Assembly: GCA_963850345.1 (NCBI GenBank)
Contig: CAWKKW010000009.1
Coordinates: 372,001 to 436,000, forward strand
Direction: 5' to 3'
Origin: CAWKKW01 sp963850345
GTDB lineage: Bacteria; Acidobacteriota; Terriglobia; Terriglobales; Acidobacteriaceae
DNA: 64,000 nt
The translations under genes were made by a program, and so were the position numbers. The notes under the pieces are model-generated. The model saw nothing but the letters and a program-made list of their open reading frames with translations, had not been told where the DNA came from and did not search any database. Shown piece after piece: positions 33,323-41,802 of the stretch. Numbering within the stretch: the first letter of the stretch is position 1; every line of letters starts with the position of its first letter.

Positions 33323-34314
33323 CGCCCCACCAGCGACTGGTGGAATGGTGAGTAGCGGGCGCCCTCCAGCTTGATCTTCGAGGAAGCCTCCTCAAGAGAC
33401 TGTACTTCGCCAGAAGTAAGTTCGATGGCGGCGCCACCCAGATTCTCCTCAAGACGCGAGAGCTTCGTTGTGCCTGGGATCGGAACGATCCAAGGCTTCT
33501 TCGCAAGCAGCCAGGCCAGCGCAATCTGAGCCGGAGTGGCCTTCTTCTTCTGTGCGAACGAGGTAATGACATCGACCAACGCTTGGTTGGACTTGCGGTT
33601 CTCTGCACTGAATCGCGGAACCGTGTTGCGGAAGTCGGTGCTGTCAAACTTTGTCTCGGCATCAATCTTCCCCGTCAGGAAACCTTTGCCAAGCGGGCTG
33701 AACGGCACGAACCCGATGCCAAGCTCCTCAAGCGTAGGCATTACCGTCTCCTCCGGCTCCCGGAAGAAAAGCGAATACTCACTCTGGAGTGCCGCGACTG
33801 GTTGAACAGCGTGAGCGCGGCGGATTGTCTGTGCGCTCGCTTCCGAGAGGCCGAAGTGCTTCACCTTGCCTTCCTGGATGAGTTCTTTCACTGCGCCCGC
33901 CACATCTTCAATAGGGACGTTGAGATCGACGCGATGCTGGTAGTAAAGGTCGATGGCGTCCACATTGAGACGCTTGAGGGATTCCTCTGCAACCTGCTTG
34001 ATATGCTCCGGCCGGCTGTTCAAAGCACTCCATTTCCCGCCGTCGTTCGGGTTCGCCTCCCAGCCGAATTTCGTCGCGATCACCACCCGGTCGCGATATG
34101 GAGCGAGGGCTTCGCCGACAAGTTCTTCGTTCACCAAGGGGCCGTACACCTCGGCTGTATCGAAGAATGTGACGCCTCGTTCGACTGCGGCCTGGAGAAG
34201 CATAGTCATCTCCTTCTTGTCCTTCGGCGGCCCATAAGACCAACTCATGCCCATACAGCCAAATCCGAGAGCCGACACCTCTAGTCCGCTGTTTCCCAAT
34301 TTGCGTTTCTGCAT
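33319..34314 (-). CDS. Aldo/keto reductase
   Basis: A 331-residue NADPH-dependent reductase of the AKR superfamily with the complete catalytic tetrad: D52 and Y57 in FFDTAEVYG, K82 in ATKFGW, and H127 in YYQHRVD. The N-terminus (KLGNSGLEVSALGFGCMGM) is typical of the YajO/AKR13-like group. It is the first gene of a four-gene operon (reductase, lipocalin-like, tandem CMD, DUF2255). It is transcribed divergently from a LysR-type regulator, its likely controller. The physiological carbonyl substrate is unknown. Confidence 0.94.
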   Translation of the reverse strand: MQKRKLGNSGLEVSALGFGCMGMSWSYGPPKDKKEMTMLLQAAVERGVTFFDTAEVYGPLVNEELVGEALAPYRDRVVIATKFGWEANPNDGGKWSALNSRPEHIKQVAEESLKRLNVDAIDLYYQHRVDLNVPIEDVAGAVKELIQEGKVKHFGLSEASAQTIRRAHAVQPVAALQSEYSLFFREPEETVMPTLEELGIGFVPFSPLGKGFLTGKIDAETKFDSTDFRNTVPRFSAENRKSNQALVDVITSFAQKKKATPAQIALAWLLAKKPWIVPIPGTTKLSRLEENLGGAAIELTSGEVQSLEEASSKIKLEGARYSPFHQSLVGR

Positions 34315-34411
34315 TCCGAACCTCCTGTTTGTGTGGTGCGAGCCGTACCCGTACTACAAAGAATAGGATGCGCTCGTTGATGTAACAACCCATTTGCAGG
34401 AGCAAGGCGTT

Positions 34412-34426
34412 ATGAATAGTATTCAT
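34412..34426. promoter_or_regulatory. 15-bp palindrome between the aldo/keto reductase and LysR genes
   Basis: ATGAAT-AGT-ATTCAT is a perfect inverted repeat 6 bases before the GTG start of the LysR gene, in the 117-base divergent promoter region. It has the T-N11-A form of a LysR-type box. It could serve autoregulation and control of the divergent operon; this is inferred from position and symmetry only. Confidence 0.45.
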
Positions 34427-34431
34427 GAACG

Positions 34432-35316
34432 GTGAGAGATGATTTAGCAGAGCTGTCGGCATTCGCAACTGTTTCGGAAGAGCGCAGCTTCACGCGTGCG
34501 GCTGCCCGGCTGGGCATTTCACAATCTGCACTCAGCCACTCCATTCGTGGCCTCGAAAAGAGAATGGGGATTCAACTGCTCGCGCGAACGACGCGAAGCG
34601 TCTCTCCCACAGCAGCCGGTTCAGCTCTCCTCAAAGACCTGGCGCCCGCACTAGAGCAGATCAAGCAAGCAGTTGCGGAAACGCGAAGGCAACGGGAAAC
34701 TCCGTCTGGCCGCATACGAATCATTATTCCGCGGAGCGCGACTGAGATGGTCATCCTCCCGAAGCTCTCTCAATTCGTTCGCGCCTATCCAGACATCGTG
34801 TTGGAAGTTACTTCGTCTAACGACCCTGTCGATCTCGTCGCGGGAGAATACGACGCTGGTATTCAACTCGGTGAATTCATCCAGCGAGACATGATCGCTG
34901 TCCGCGTAACCGGAGAGATGCGTCTTGCGGTGGTAGGCTCACCGGCATATTTCGAATCGAATGCCGTTCCGCGGCACCCGCAAGATCTGAAAAACCACGC
35001 CTGCATCGGCTTCCGCTTCAGCAACGGCCTCTATCGGTGGGAGTTTGAAAAAGGCCGGAAGGCGCTCACGGTAAGTCCTCAGGGGCCCGTATCGTTCGAT
35101 GATCCGGACCTTGTGATCCAGGCGGTTCTAGATGGGGTGGGGATCGGAACGGCGATGGAAGACAAGCTCACAGATTTGATTGCGGAGGGACGCTTGGTTC
35201 AGGTCCTCAAAGACTGGTGCCCTTCATTTCCCGGATATTGTCTCTACTATCCCAGCCGTCGCAATCAACCAGCCGCTCTGGCTGCTCTGATCGCCACACT
35301 TCGATTGACGGAGTAA
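34432..35316 (+). CDS. LysR-family transcriptional regulator
   Basis: A 294-residue regulator starting with GTG. A winged HTH at residues 4-62 (FATVSEERSFTRAAARLGISQSALS in two pieces, then LEKRMGIQLLARTTRSVSPT) is followed by an effector domain from about 90, ending in PAALAALIATLRLTE. It belongs to the CrgA/DmlR-like LysR group by its IIPRSATEMVILPKLSQF opening of the effector domain. It is divergent from the aldo/keto reductase operon, the usual arrangement for control of that operon. The ribosome-binding site is weak. Confidence 0.92.
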   Translation: MRDDLAELSAFATVSEERSFTRAAARLGISQSALSHSIRGLEKRMGIQLLARTTRSVSPTAAGSALLKDLAPALEQIKQAVAETRRQRETPSGRIRIIIPRSATEMVILPKLSQFVRAYPDIVLEVTSSNDPVDLVAGEYDAGIQLGEFIQRDMIAVRVTGEMRLAVVGSPAYFESNAVPRHPQDLKNHACIGFRFSNGLYRWEFEKGRKALTVSPQGPVSFDDPDLVIQAVLDGVGIGTAMEDKLTDLIAEGRLVQVLKDWCPSFPGYCLYYPSRRNQPAALAALIATLRLTE

Positions 35317-35430
35317 TCACCAGGGATTGCCTTGCGCCAGAAGGAGAAACACGGCTCGAGATTCACATGTCCGCTGCGGGCTGGCTGCCTCTCGCTGCGA
35401 GTATCCTCGCCAGGTCGCGCTTGCAGACCT

Positions 35431-36252
35431 CTACTTCGAAACCTGATTAGGCCTGTCAGCGATATGCGACGACGGGATTGATGAAGGTAACCCGACTTGC
35501 GAGGACTGATCTTTCTGCTCGTCGAGGGCCAGGAGATGACGCGCCAGGGGAGTCATTCGTGCCTGTACCTGTTCGGGCAAGCGGCTTCGGAAGTCGAATC
35601 CTTGTCGAACGTTTCTTCGAACGAAGTAGCCTTGAATGGATCGGCGTTCTCGCGACGTCACATTGGCCGTGTGGCCGTGCCAGATAGCTCCGTCAAAGAG
35701 AATCATCGTTCGAGCCTCTCCGCACGCCAGCGTTTCGCCGGGATGTGGTGCCCGAGTGTCCGCCATGCTGTCGGCCGGAAGGGCGGGCCACTTATGAGAT
35801 CCAGGGACGAAGCGGGTTGCTCCGTTCTCCTCTCGAAAAGGATCAACCATGAGAATGAATCCCAGCAGAGGAGCATCCTCGGAGGTCCGCGGCAGATCTG
35901 CGTGAAGCGCCTGTGCGGGTGTTCCTGCTCGGAGGGTTCTTCCCAGCAACGAACTTAGCCTGAAGTCTTCACCAAAGAACCGGCTGCAGACTTTGAGCAG
36001 GGGCTCATGGAGAAACACCTGGTCGAAGATGGCGCTGAAGCTGAGCAGGTCAGACATTCGAGTTGTGGTGCTGGCCACCTTGAAGTCTGGCCCGCACCCA
36101 GCACTCATGACCTGGTCATAAGCATCAGTGAACGCACCAAACCGCTCCGAGGTTAGTGGGCCGGGCATGCGCATGAAACCGAGCTCGCCGAGGTGTTCCA
36201 ACTGAGAGCGATTTGACGCAGGATTATCCCGGATGGGCTGAAGGCCTTCCAC
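35431..36252 (-). CDS. Phytanoyl-CoA dioxygenase (PhyH) family oxygenase
   Basis: A 273-residue Fe(II)/2-oxoglutarate oxygenase. The HxD iron motif is in LHADLP, the distal His in WHGHTANVTS and the 2-oxoglutarate-binding Arg in SRERRSIQG, all in normal order. GSHKWP fits the family. The substrate is unknown; relatives act on small hydrophobic acids, ectoine or secondary metabolites. It is convergent with the LysR gene (114-base gap) and downstream of the UvrA-like gene with a 190-base gap in which I see no terminator or other gene. Confidence 0.85.
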   Translation of the reverse strand: MEGLQPIRDNPASNRSQLEHLGELGFMRMPGPLTSERFGAFTDAYDQVMSAGCGPDFKVASTTTRMSDLLSFSAIFDQVFLHEPLLKVCSRFFGEDFRLSSLLGRTLRAGTPAQALHADLPRTSEDAPLLGFILMVDPFREENGATRFVPGSHKWPALPADSMADTRAPHPGETLACGEARTMILFDGAIWHGHTANVTSRERRSIQGYFVRRNVRQGFDFRSRLPEQVQARMTPLARHLLALDEQKDQSSQVGLPSSIPSSHIADRPNQVSK

Positions 36253-36442
36253 GCACCCAGCGTAGCAACAATTCGCACTTGACGATCAGTCCTGCTCAAT
36301 GAACTTTAAGGAAGTAAAGTAGCTGGATCGCGCGGGAGGAGAGACAGCGACGAGCAGGGTCTTCGCTGAGCATCCTTTTCTGCGGGTGTAATTGTTATTA
36401 GCCGTTGATACCTGCTTTATCGAAAAAGGTGTGCGTACCCAC

Positions 36443-38983
36443 TTAAGCGATTGCGGAAACGGTAGAGAGATACCCCGCCAGATAGGGTGCGGTCTTGCTG
36501 CCGCTGACGGAGGCAACGTCATCCGGAGTGCCTTCGACGAGAATACGGCCGCCCTCATCTCCGGCACCTGGTCCCACATCGATAACCCAGTCGCAACTCG
36601 CGATCACCTGCATGTCGTGCTCAATGACAATGACTGTGTTGCCCGACGAGACAAGCTTCTGAAGCTGTCGCTGAAGCCGCTCGACATCCGTGGGGTGCAA
36701 CCCGGTGGTGGGCTCGTCGAGGATGTACAGGCTCTTGCCATGTTCGGCACGCTGAAGCTCGGTTGCAAGTTTCACGCGCTGCGCTTCCCCTCCTGACAGT
36801 TCGGTGGCGGCCTGTCCCAGGCACAGGTAGCCGAGACCGACTTCCTGCAGGACTCTGAGTGATCGCTCGATCGGCATATCGTCCATGAAGAACTCGGCTG
36901 CGGTATCCACTGTCATGGCCAGCACATCCGCCACACTCTTCTCTTTGTACAGCACTTCAAGTGTCTTTTGGTTGAAGCGCGCGCCATGACAGGTTGGACA
37001 TGGGCTGTACACGCTCGGCAGGAACAACAACTCAACCGACACGAAACCTTCTCCGGAACAGGTGTCGCACCTTCCCTTCGCAACGTTAAAAGAGAATCGC
37101 CCCGCGTCGTACTTGCGCGAGCGCGCAACTCTAGTCGAGGCAAACAACCTGCGAACGTGATCAAACAGCCCCGTGTACGTGGCGATGTTGGAACGGGGAG
37201 TTCGGCCAATGGGCTTCTGATCCACAACCACGAGTCGGCGGATATGCTGCATGCCGTCGGTGACCCGGCCCGACAGTGTCGCGATGGGCTTGTCTTCGAG
37301 CCCTTCGGTCTCCTCCTCTTCCGCGGCGATGTTCTGTCCAAGGCATTCGCCTACGAGTTCGACCAGTGCCTGACTTACGAGCGTGGATTTGCCTGAGCCG
37401 GAGACGCCGGTCACCGCCGTCATGACGCCAAGCGGGAAGCTCACATCGAGATTCTCGAGGTTGTTACGGGTTACATTCCTGAGCCGCAGCCAGCCCTTTG
37501 GCTGGCGCCGCGACATCTCCTGGCGATGGTTTGACGCGAACAGATGCCGCCCTGTCTCCGACTGCTCCACATGGCGCAGTCCGTTTGGAGGCCCGGAGTA
37601 GAGCACCGCTCCGCCATTTTCTCCCGCGCCGGGGCCGACATCGACGATCCAATCCGCGCGCCTCACTACCTCAATTTCATGTTCCACGACGAAGATGGAA
37701 TTGCCCGCCGCCTTGAGGCCCTCGAGCGCTTCGAGCAAAGCCTCAGTATCCGCCGGATGAAGGCCAGCGGATGGCTCATCGAGCACGTAGATCACGCCAA
37801 ACAGATTGGAGTGCAGTTGCGTAGCGAGTCGCAGACGCTGCAATTCGCCCGGCGATAGAGTGGGCGTGCTGCGCTCCAGAGACAAGTAGCCGAGTCCCAG
37901 TTTGAGCAGGACCGCAAGCCGCTCTGTCAGCTCACACGTGATGCGCCGCGTCACTTCGGCCTTCTCCGGGCTAGCCTCATGCTTGCGGCTACCCTGCCTG
38001 CTGAATGGTTTGAGAACAGCATGAAGGCGCTTCATCGGCAGAGCGAACATGGCAGCAATGTCGTATCCGTCGAATTTGACGGAGAGCGATTCGGGGCGAA
38101 GACGCTTGCCATGACAAGTGCCGCATTCCGCAGAGACCATGAATTGAGCCACACGCTTTTTCATCATGGCGCTGTGAGTGTTGGCGAATGTCGAAAATAC
38201 ATGGCGCCTGGCGCTGGTAAACGTGCCCATGTAGCCGGGTTCCATTTTTTGCTTAAGCGCGCGGCGAGTTTCTGCCGGCGTAAAGCCGGGGTAGACGGGA
38301 ACTTGTGGCTGGTCTTCCGTGAACAGGATCCAGTCGCGGTCCTTCTTCGCAAGTTCGCGCCAGGGCTTATCGATGTCGAAGCCCAATGTGACAAGTATGT
38401 CGCGCTGGTTCTGCCCGCCCCATGCCGTGGGCCACGCTGCGATGGCGCGCTGACGGATGGTGAGCGAAGGATCTGGCACCATGGATTGTTCTGTGACCGT
38501 GTAAACGCGGCCAAGGCCATGGCATTCCGGGCATGCTCCTTCCGCAGTGTTGGGCGAAAACGACTCCGCGTAGAGCAGCGGCTGGCCCGGAGGATAGTCG
38601 CCGGCTCGCGAGTAGAGCATGCGCAACAGATTAGAAAGTGTTGTTACCGATCCTACGGATGATCGCGGTGTGGGAGCGCCCCGCTGCTGCTGCAACGCAA
38701 CGGCTGGCGGCAGGCCGTCGATCGAGTCGACAGAAGGGACAGCGAGTTGATGAAAGAGCCGGCGCGCGTAAGGAGAAACTGATTCGAGATAACGGCGCTG
38801 CGCCTCGGCATAGATGGTGCCGAAGGCAAGAGAAGATTTACCCGATCCCGACACCCCCGTGAACACCACCAGTGCGTCGCGCGGGATGTCTACATCGATG
38901 TTGCGGAGGTTGTGCTCGCGAGCGCCGCGCACCCGGACCATGCCGCCACTTCGAATCTCTGATTTCAATGCTTTGCCCTGCAC
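36443..38983 (-). CDS. UvrA2-like ABC ATPase (excinuclease A paralogue)
   Basis: An 846-residue twin ABC protein of the UvrA family. Walker A motifs are GVSGSGKSS (N-half) and GVSGSGKST (C-half). Signature motifs are LSPGELQRLRLA and LSGGEAQRVKLA; the first departs from the usual LSGGE. Zinc-finger cysteines are CPECHGLG/CGTCHGKR and CDTCSGEG/CPTCHGAR. It is about 100 residues shorter than canonical UvrA. After SNLLRMLYSRAG it goes directly to the zinc region, as in class II UvrA that lack the UvrB-binding domain. Such proteins are linked to DNA-damage or drug tolerance. The start is GTG at 38983; ATG at 38941 is an alternative. Confidence 0.9.
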   Translation of the reverse strand: MQGKALKSEIRSGGMVRVRGAREHNLRNIDVDIPRDALVVFTGVSGSGKSSLAFGTIYAEAQRRYLESVSPYARRLFHQLAVPSVDSIDGLPPAVALQQQRGAPTPRSSVGSVTTLSNLLRMLYSRAGDYPPGQPLLYAESFSPNTAEGACPECHGLGRVYTVTEQSMVPDPSLTIRQRAIAAWPTAWGGQNQRDILVTLGFDIDKPWRELAKKDRDWILFTEDQPQVPVYPGFTPAETRRALKQKMEPGYMGTFTSARRHVFSTFANTHSAMMKKRVAQFMVSAECGTCHGKRLRPESLSVKFDGYDIAAMFALPMKRLHAVLKPFSRQGSRKHEASPEKAEVTRRITCELTERLAVLLKLGLGYLSLERSTPTLSPGELQRLRLATQLHSNLFGVIYVLDEPSAGLHPADTEALLEALEGLKAAGNSIFVVEHEIEVVRRADWIVDVGPGAGENGGAVLYSGPPNGLRHVEQSETGRHLFASNHRQEMSRRQPKGWLRLRNVTRNNLENLDVSFPLGVMTAVTGVSGSGKSTLVSQALVELVGECLGQNIAAEEEETEGLEDKPIATLSGRVTDGMQHIRRLVVVDQKPIGRTPRSNIATYTGLFDHVRRLFASTRVARSRKYDAGRFSFNVAKGRCDTCSGEGFVSVELLFLPSVYSPCPTCHGARFNQKTLEVLYKEKSVADVLAMTVDTAAEFFMDDMPIERSLRVLQEVGLGYLCLGQAATELSGGEAQRVKLATELQRAEHGKSLYILDEPTTGLHPTDVERLQRQLQKLVSSGNTVIVIEHDMQVIASCDWVIDVGPGAGDEGGRILVEGTPDDVASVSGSKTAPYLAGYLSTVSAIA

Positions 38984-39188
38984 AAGCCTTAGATGCCGGG
39001 AATGCAGCTCCGGATAACGCGCTGATCCGTGAGGCGGCCCGACTCGCGACGGAAGCTTGCACCGGGCTTTGGCGCTCTCTATATCGGTTCAGCGCGGCGA
39101 GAGCATTGCGAAGGCCATGAAGGTTACACGCAACTTCGGCGCCGTTTGGGTTGTGGAGTGCGTAGGCTTCAGGTGCCGGTGAAGCAGG

Positions 39189-39740
39189 CTATTCGCTAGA
39201 CGCGCCCAGGTGGGTATCTCCTGCCAGATCTGACTGGATCTTTTCTGCAACCATATCGACGGAGGTTGTCGACGACATCTCTCTGAGTTCCACATCTTCT
39301 TCAGGACTCGGGATGACCTCGAGTTTCTCTGCGATCGCCCTTAACAGCTGCAAAGTCTTGGTGACTTCTTTCTCAGAGAGTAAGTTGATTTGCAGATCCA
39401 ATTGATCGCGGAGATCGATGCGCTTCTGCATGCGGTTTTGCTTCATCAAGACGAATGTGCTGAGCAAGACCCCTTCCACGGACACTACCATGGCCAGCAT
39501 CATGAAGGGATACGGATCGAAACGCTTCACCACCGGCATCACGCCCGTGTTGATCAAGAACCAGGCAACAAACCAAGCAACATGGATAAACACGAACGTC
39601 ATGCTGCCTGAAAAGCCGCCGATCAGATCGGCTATGCGGTCTACCAGTGTGCGTCGATTCTCGAGGGAGGTCTCCATTGCGGCGACAGCTCGAATGTTGG
39701 CACTGACAGTGGTCGGTGTTTTGGATTGGCTAGTGCTCAT
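39189..39740 (-). CDS. DUF1003-family membrane protein
   Basis: A 183-residue inner-membrane protein. DUF1003 (PF06210) is recognisable from LVDRIADLIGGFSGSMTFVFIHVAWFVAW in overlapping pieces, two TM helices (about 45-65 and 80-100) and the following RIDLRDQLDLQINLLSEKEVTK helix. The C-terminal 50 residues are acidic and soluble. The ATG at 39740 with AGGA nearby is preferred over a longer open frame to 39848. The function of the family is unknown. It lies on the island side of tRNA-Val and the integrase remnant. Confidence 0.82.
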   Translation of the reverse strand: MSTSQSKTPTTVSANIRAVAAMETSLENRRTLVDRIADLIGGFSGSMTFVFIHVAWFVAWFLINTGVMPVVKRFDPYPFMMLAMVVSVEGVLLSTFVLMKQNRMQKRIDLRDQLDLQINLLSEKEVTKTLQLLRAIAEKLEVIPSPEEDVELREMSSTTSVDMVAEKIQSDLAGDTHLGASSE

Positions 39741-40033
39741 AATCCTGAGATGTTGGCACCCCGTATAACGATTGTCCGGCCGACGCACGGGTCTAACCGA
39801 TTCCCGAAAACAGCTCTCTATATCGACATGGATATTTGATCGCTTCACAACATCCCGGATCTATGGCCTCGCTCACGATAACGGCGGCCGCTTAGATTGG
39901 TCGCCTTCGCGACCGTTAAAAGGGGAAGCTTTGCCTACAGGGTGGCACGATGGTCTCTGTCATTATGTAACTCGCAAGGCGGCAACCATCGCGAGAGAGT
40001 CAGGAACCGCACGGATTTGTGTAGAAAGCCGAT

Positions 40034-40371
40034 TACGTTTTGACCTTCAAATTCGCCACTCGCTTGCGAAGCATAATAGCGGCTGGAGATCAATACCCGC
40101 ACATAGAACGCGGTTGCTCGAAAATGACCAAGGCCGAAGATCTGAAGGTGGTTCAGGAATTGCTCCTGCACGCAAACGCGTCACCACCATGAACCTGTAC
40201 GCGCAAATCCTGAGTGAGCACGCACGGGAGGCCCGAGAAAAGCTCGTCGAACTGGTCCCAGCAGCGGCAGTGTCTTCACTGCACGAGGAACAGGCCAAGC
40301 ACGCTTTATTGTGCTGCAGTGTGCATGAGGAAAGGTGGTTCCGCAGTGTAAGTGATAGTAAAGAATGGTAG
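40034..40371 (+). pseudogene. Degraded tyrosine recombinase (phage-type integrase), C-terminal remnant
   Basis: Pieces of an integrase catalytic domain are spread over two frames: DLQIRHSLA (box II with the catalytic Arg, 40042-40068), KAEDLKVVQELLLHANAS (box with the catalytic His, from 40130), then TTMNLYAQILSEHAREA with the Tyr nucleophile from 40183. The last two join directly if one base is restored at about 40182. No N-terminal domain is found and the Arg-to-His spacing is too long, so the gene is dead. It reads toward, and stops inside, the 3' end of tRNA-Val, the classic position for an element integrated at a tRNA gene. Confidence 0.62.
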
Positions 40372-40442
40372 GCACGAGGAGACTCGAACTCCTGACCTCT
40401 ACCGTGTCAAGGTAGCGCTCTAACCAACTGAGCTACGCGCCT
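40366..40442 (-). tRNA. tRNA-Val (anticodon GAC)
   Basis: On the minus strand a full cloverleaf folds: acceptor AGGCGCG with CGTGCCT, D-stem GCTC/GAGC, anticodon stem CTACC/GGTAG with loop TTGACAC (anticodon GAC at positions 34-36), 5-base variable loop and T-stem AGGAG/CTCCT around TTCGAGT. The discriminator A is followed by an encoded CCA (40366-40368). The 3' end overlaps the stop of the integrase remnant by 6 bases. Confidence 0.97.
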
Positions 40443-40816
40443 GCGGAAGAATTCCGGCCAGACCATCATAGCAATATCGCCCTGTAATGGGAATGCGCAG
40501 CGTCCAAATTTGGTTTCCGCGCCGAGCCAGGTGCTGGGCCCGATCACGTCCGAGCTTTGGGTCTAGACACTGGGCTTCAAACACCAAGATCCACGCACCC
40601 AAAATCGTAAATGCCCAGATTCAAGGCGCAAATTCAATACCCAGATCGAAGCTCCTCAGGTAAGCGTCGCCGACCTTCCCAAAGTTGATCGTCGGGTGGC
40701 AACGCGCATTCCATTGCCATGCCGCCCCGCCACCGTTCTTACAATGCGCTACCATCTAGCTGCTCCAATTCTCTACAATCGATGGTTGGGGGCATCCGCC
40801 AATTTCCAGACATGGC
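40443..40816. other. Intergenic region between tRNA-Val and the phosphatidyltransferase gene
   Basis: No convincing reading frame or RNA gene is seen, apart from the tRNA promoter next to the left edge. The composition is somewhat AT-richer than the coding surroundings. It should contain the promoter of the plus-strand phosphatidyltransferase gene; several TACAAT-like -10 candidates occur at 40740-40780, but none has a well-spaced -35. Confidence 0.45.
40465..40493 (-). promoter_or_regulatory. Sigma70-type promoter of tRNA-Val
   Basis: On the minus strand TTCCCA (40493-40488), a 17-base spacer and TATGAT (40470-40465) precede the tRNA. The start would fall about 15 bases before the mature 5' end. 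The -10 is strong and the -35 matches four of six consensus bases. Confidence 0.55.
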
Positions 40817-41383
40817 ATGAACGACCTGCGCGCTGCTCCGAATCAACTAACCTTTCTTCGTCTGTGCATGGTGCCCTTCATCGTGCTGGCGATTCTCGAC
40901 GCTCACTACAAGACCAGCTTTTTTCTGTTCCTGCTCGCCGGGTTGACCGACGGTCTTGACGGCCTCCTGGCACGTTTGCTGCACCAGCAAACCGTACTGG
41001 GTCAATACCTGGATCCCGTCGCCGACAAGCTGCTCTTGAGCACACTTTTCCTGGTGCTCAATCACCAGGGCCTCATCTCGCGCAGGGTCACAGTCCTGGT
41101 GTTCGGGCGCGATCTGGGCATCCTGGTTGTTGCGGCGATCCTATACGCGAGCATGGGAATGAGGGATTTTCGGCCAAGTATCTATGGCAAGGCGAATACG
41201 CTGGCCCAGATCATCGCGCTGGTGACGGTGCTGCTGAGCTGCTTCTATTCGCCTTCAGCTGTACTTACCCTTCGCAACGGAGCGCTGTTCGCGACCATGA
41301 TCCTCACGGTGTTGTCGGGCTTCCATTACGCGTGGAGGGTCGCACGGCGGCTAAGCTTGCCCGTCGCTGTGATTCGATCCTGA
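40817..41383 (+). CDS. pgsA: CDP-alcohol phosphatidyltransferase (probable phosphatidylglycerophosphate synthase)
   Basis: A 188-residue inner-membrane enzyme. The catalytic CDP-alcohol motif is complete: DGLDGLLARLLHQQTVLGQ followed by YLDPVADK, i.e. D-G-x2-D-G-x2-A-R-x8-G-x3-D-x3-D. The N-terminus PNQLTFLRLCMVPFIVLAI is typical of PgsA, and there are about five TM helices. PgsA makes phosphatidylglycerophosphate from CDP-diacylglycerol and glycerol-3-phosphate. Relatives that make cardiolipin or other head groups share the motif, so the substrate is likely but not proven. It is convergent with a small acidic protein gene. Confidence 0.86.
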   Translation: MNDLRAAPNQLTFLRLCMVPFIVLAILDAHYKTSFFLFLLAGLTDGLDGLLARLLHQQTVLGQYLDPVADKLLLSTLFLVLNHQGLISRRVTVLVFGRDLGILVVAAILYASMGMRDFRPSIYGKANTLAQIIALVTVLLSCFYSPSAVLTLRNGALFATMILTVLSGFHYAWRVARRLSLPVAVIRS

Positions 41384-41423
41384 ATTGGGTTGAGAAGCTG
41401 TGTGTGCGGGCGCGGTTAGTCCG

Positions 41424-41579
41424 CTATGCCTCGTCTTCTTCCAGGCTCTCGCCTTCTATCGCCATGTCGCGGAACTCTTCTGAATCGAAGACTTCTCCGC
41501 ACTCCTGGCATTCCACATACTCCGCGTCTTCTTCGCGAGCCACAACGCGCACTTTTGGATGTTTGCAGAGGGTTTCCAT
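41424..41579 (-). CDS. Small acidic CxxC protein of unknown function
   Basis: A 51-residue protein from the ATG 41579. It has METLCKHPKVRVVARE, then YVECQECGEVFDSEEF and a strongly acidic tail. The CQEC plus the upstream C-K-H could form a small zinc-ribbon half site. No known family is recognised. An upstream in-frame ATG (41660) would add 27 residues that look like intergenic translation. It faces the iscR promoter divergently and may share that regulatory region, though a role in Fe-S biogenesis is only a guess from position. Confidence 0.6.
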   Translation of the reverse strand: METLCKHPKVRVVAREEDAEYVECQECGEVFDSEEFRDMAIEGESLEEDEA

Positions 41580-41724
41580 TAGGCTGTTTTGACCGTGGTT
41601 CTCAAGTGATATCGGCAAGATTGTAACCGGGGACCCGAGGATGTCAAATGCCTTTCGCATCAGCTTGATTTCCTTGCCCAGGATCGCCGACTAGGCTGGC
41701 ATTCGACCTTTTTCAGCTGCTGAT

Positions 41725-41773
41725 TTGAATACGGACGGAACTGGTCGTATACTCCAATTACGACCGAACCAGT
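41725..41773 (+). promoter_or_regulatory. isc operon promoter with overlapping inverted repeat (putative IscR operator)
   Basis: TTGAAT (41725-41730), a 17-base spacer and TATACT (41748-41753) form a good sigma70 promoter about 50 bases before iscR. A perfect inverted repeat GGTCGTA-N9-TACGACC (41743-41749 and 41759-41765) overlaps the -10. Outer ACTGG (41740) and CCAGT (41769) extend the symmetry. The position fits repression of the operon by IscR binding over the -10; the operator assignment is inference. Confidence 0.65.
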
Positions 41774-41802
41774 CGGTGTTTGACGGTTCCGGTCTCTTGC
41801 TT

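Noticed and set aside
39772..40371. A 199-codon plus-strand frame as an intact gene
   Set aside because: Only short pieces resemble an integrase, one in another frame, and the 5' part has no protein-like features. It was treated as a pseudogene remnant.
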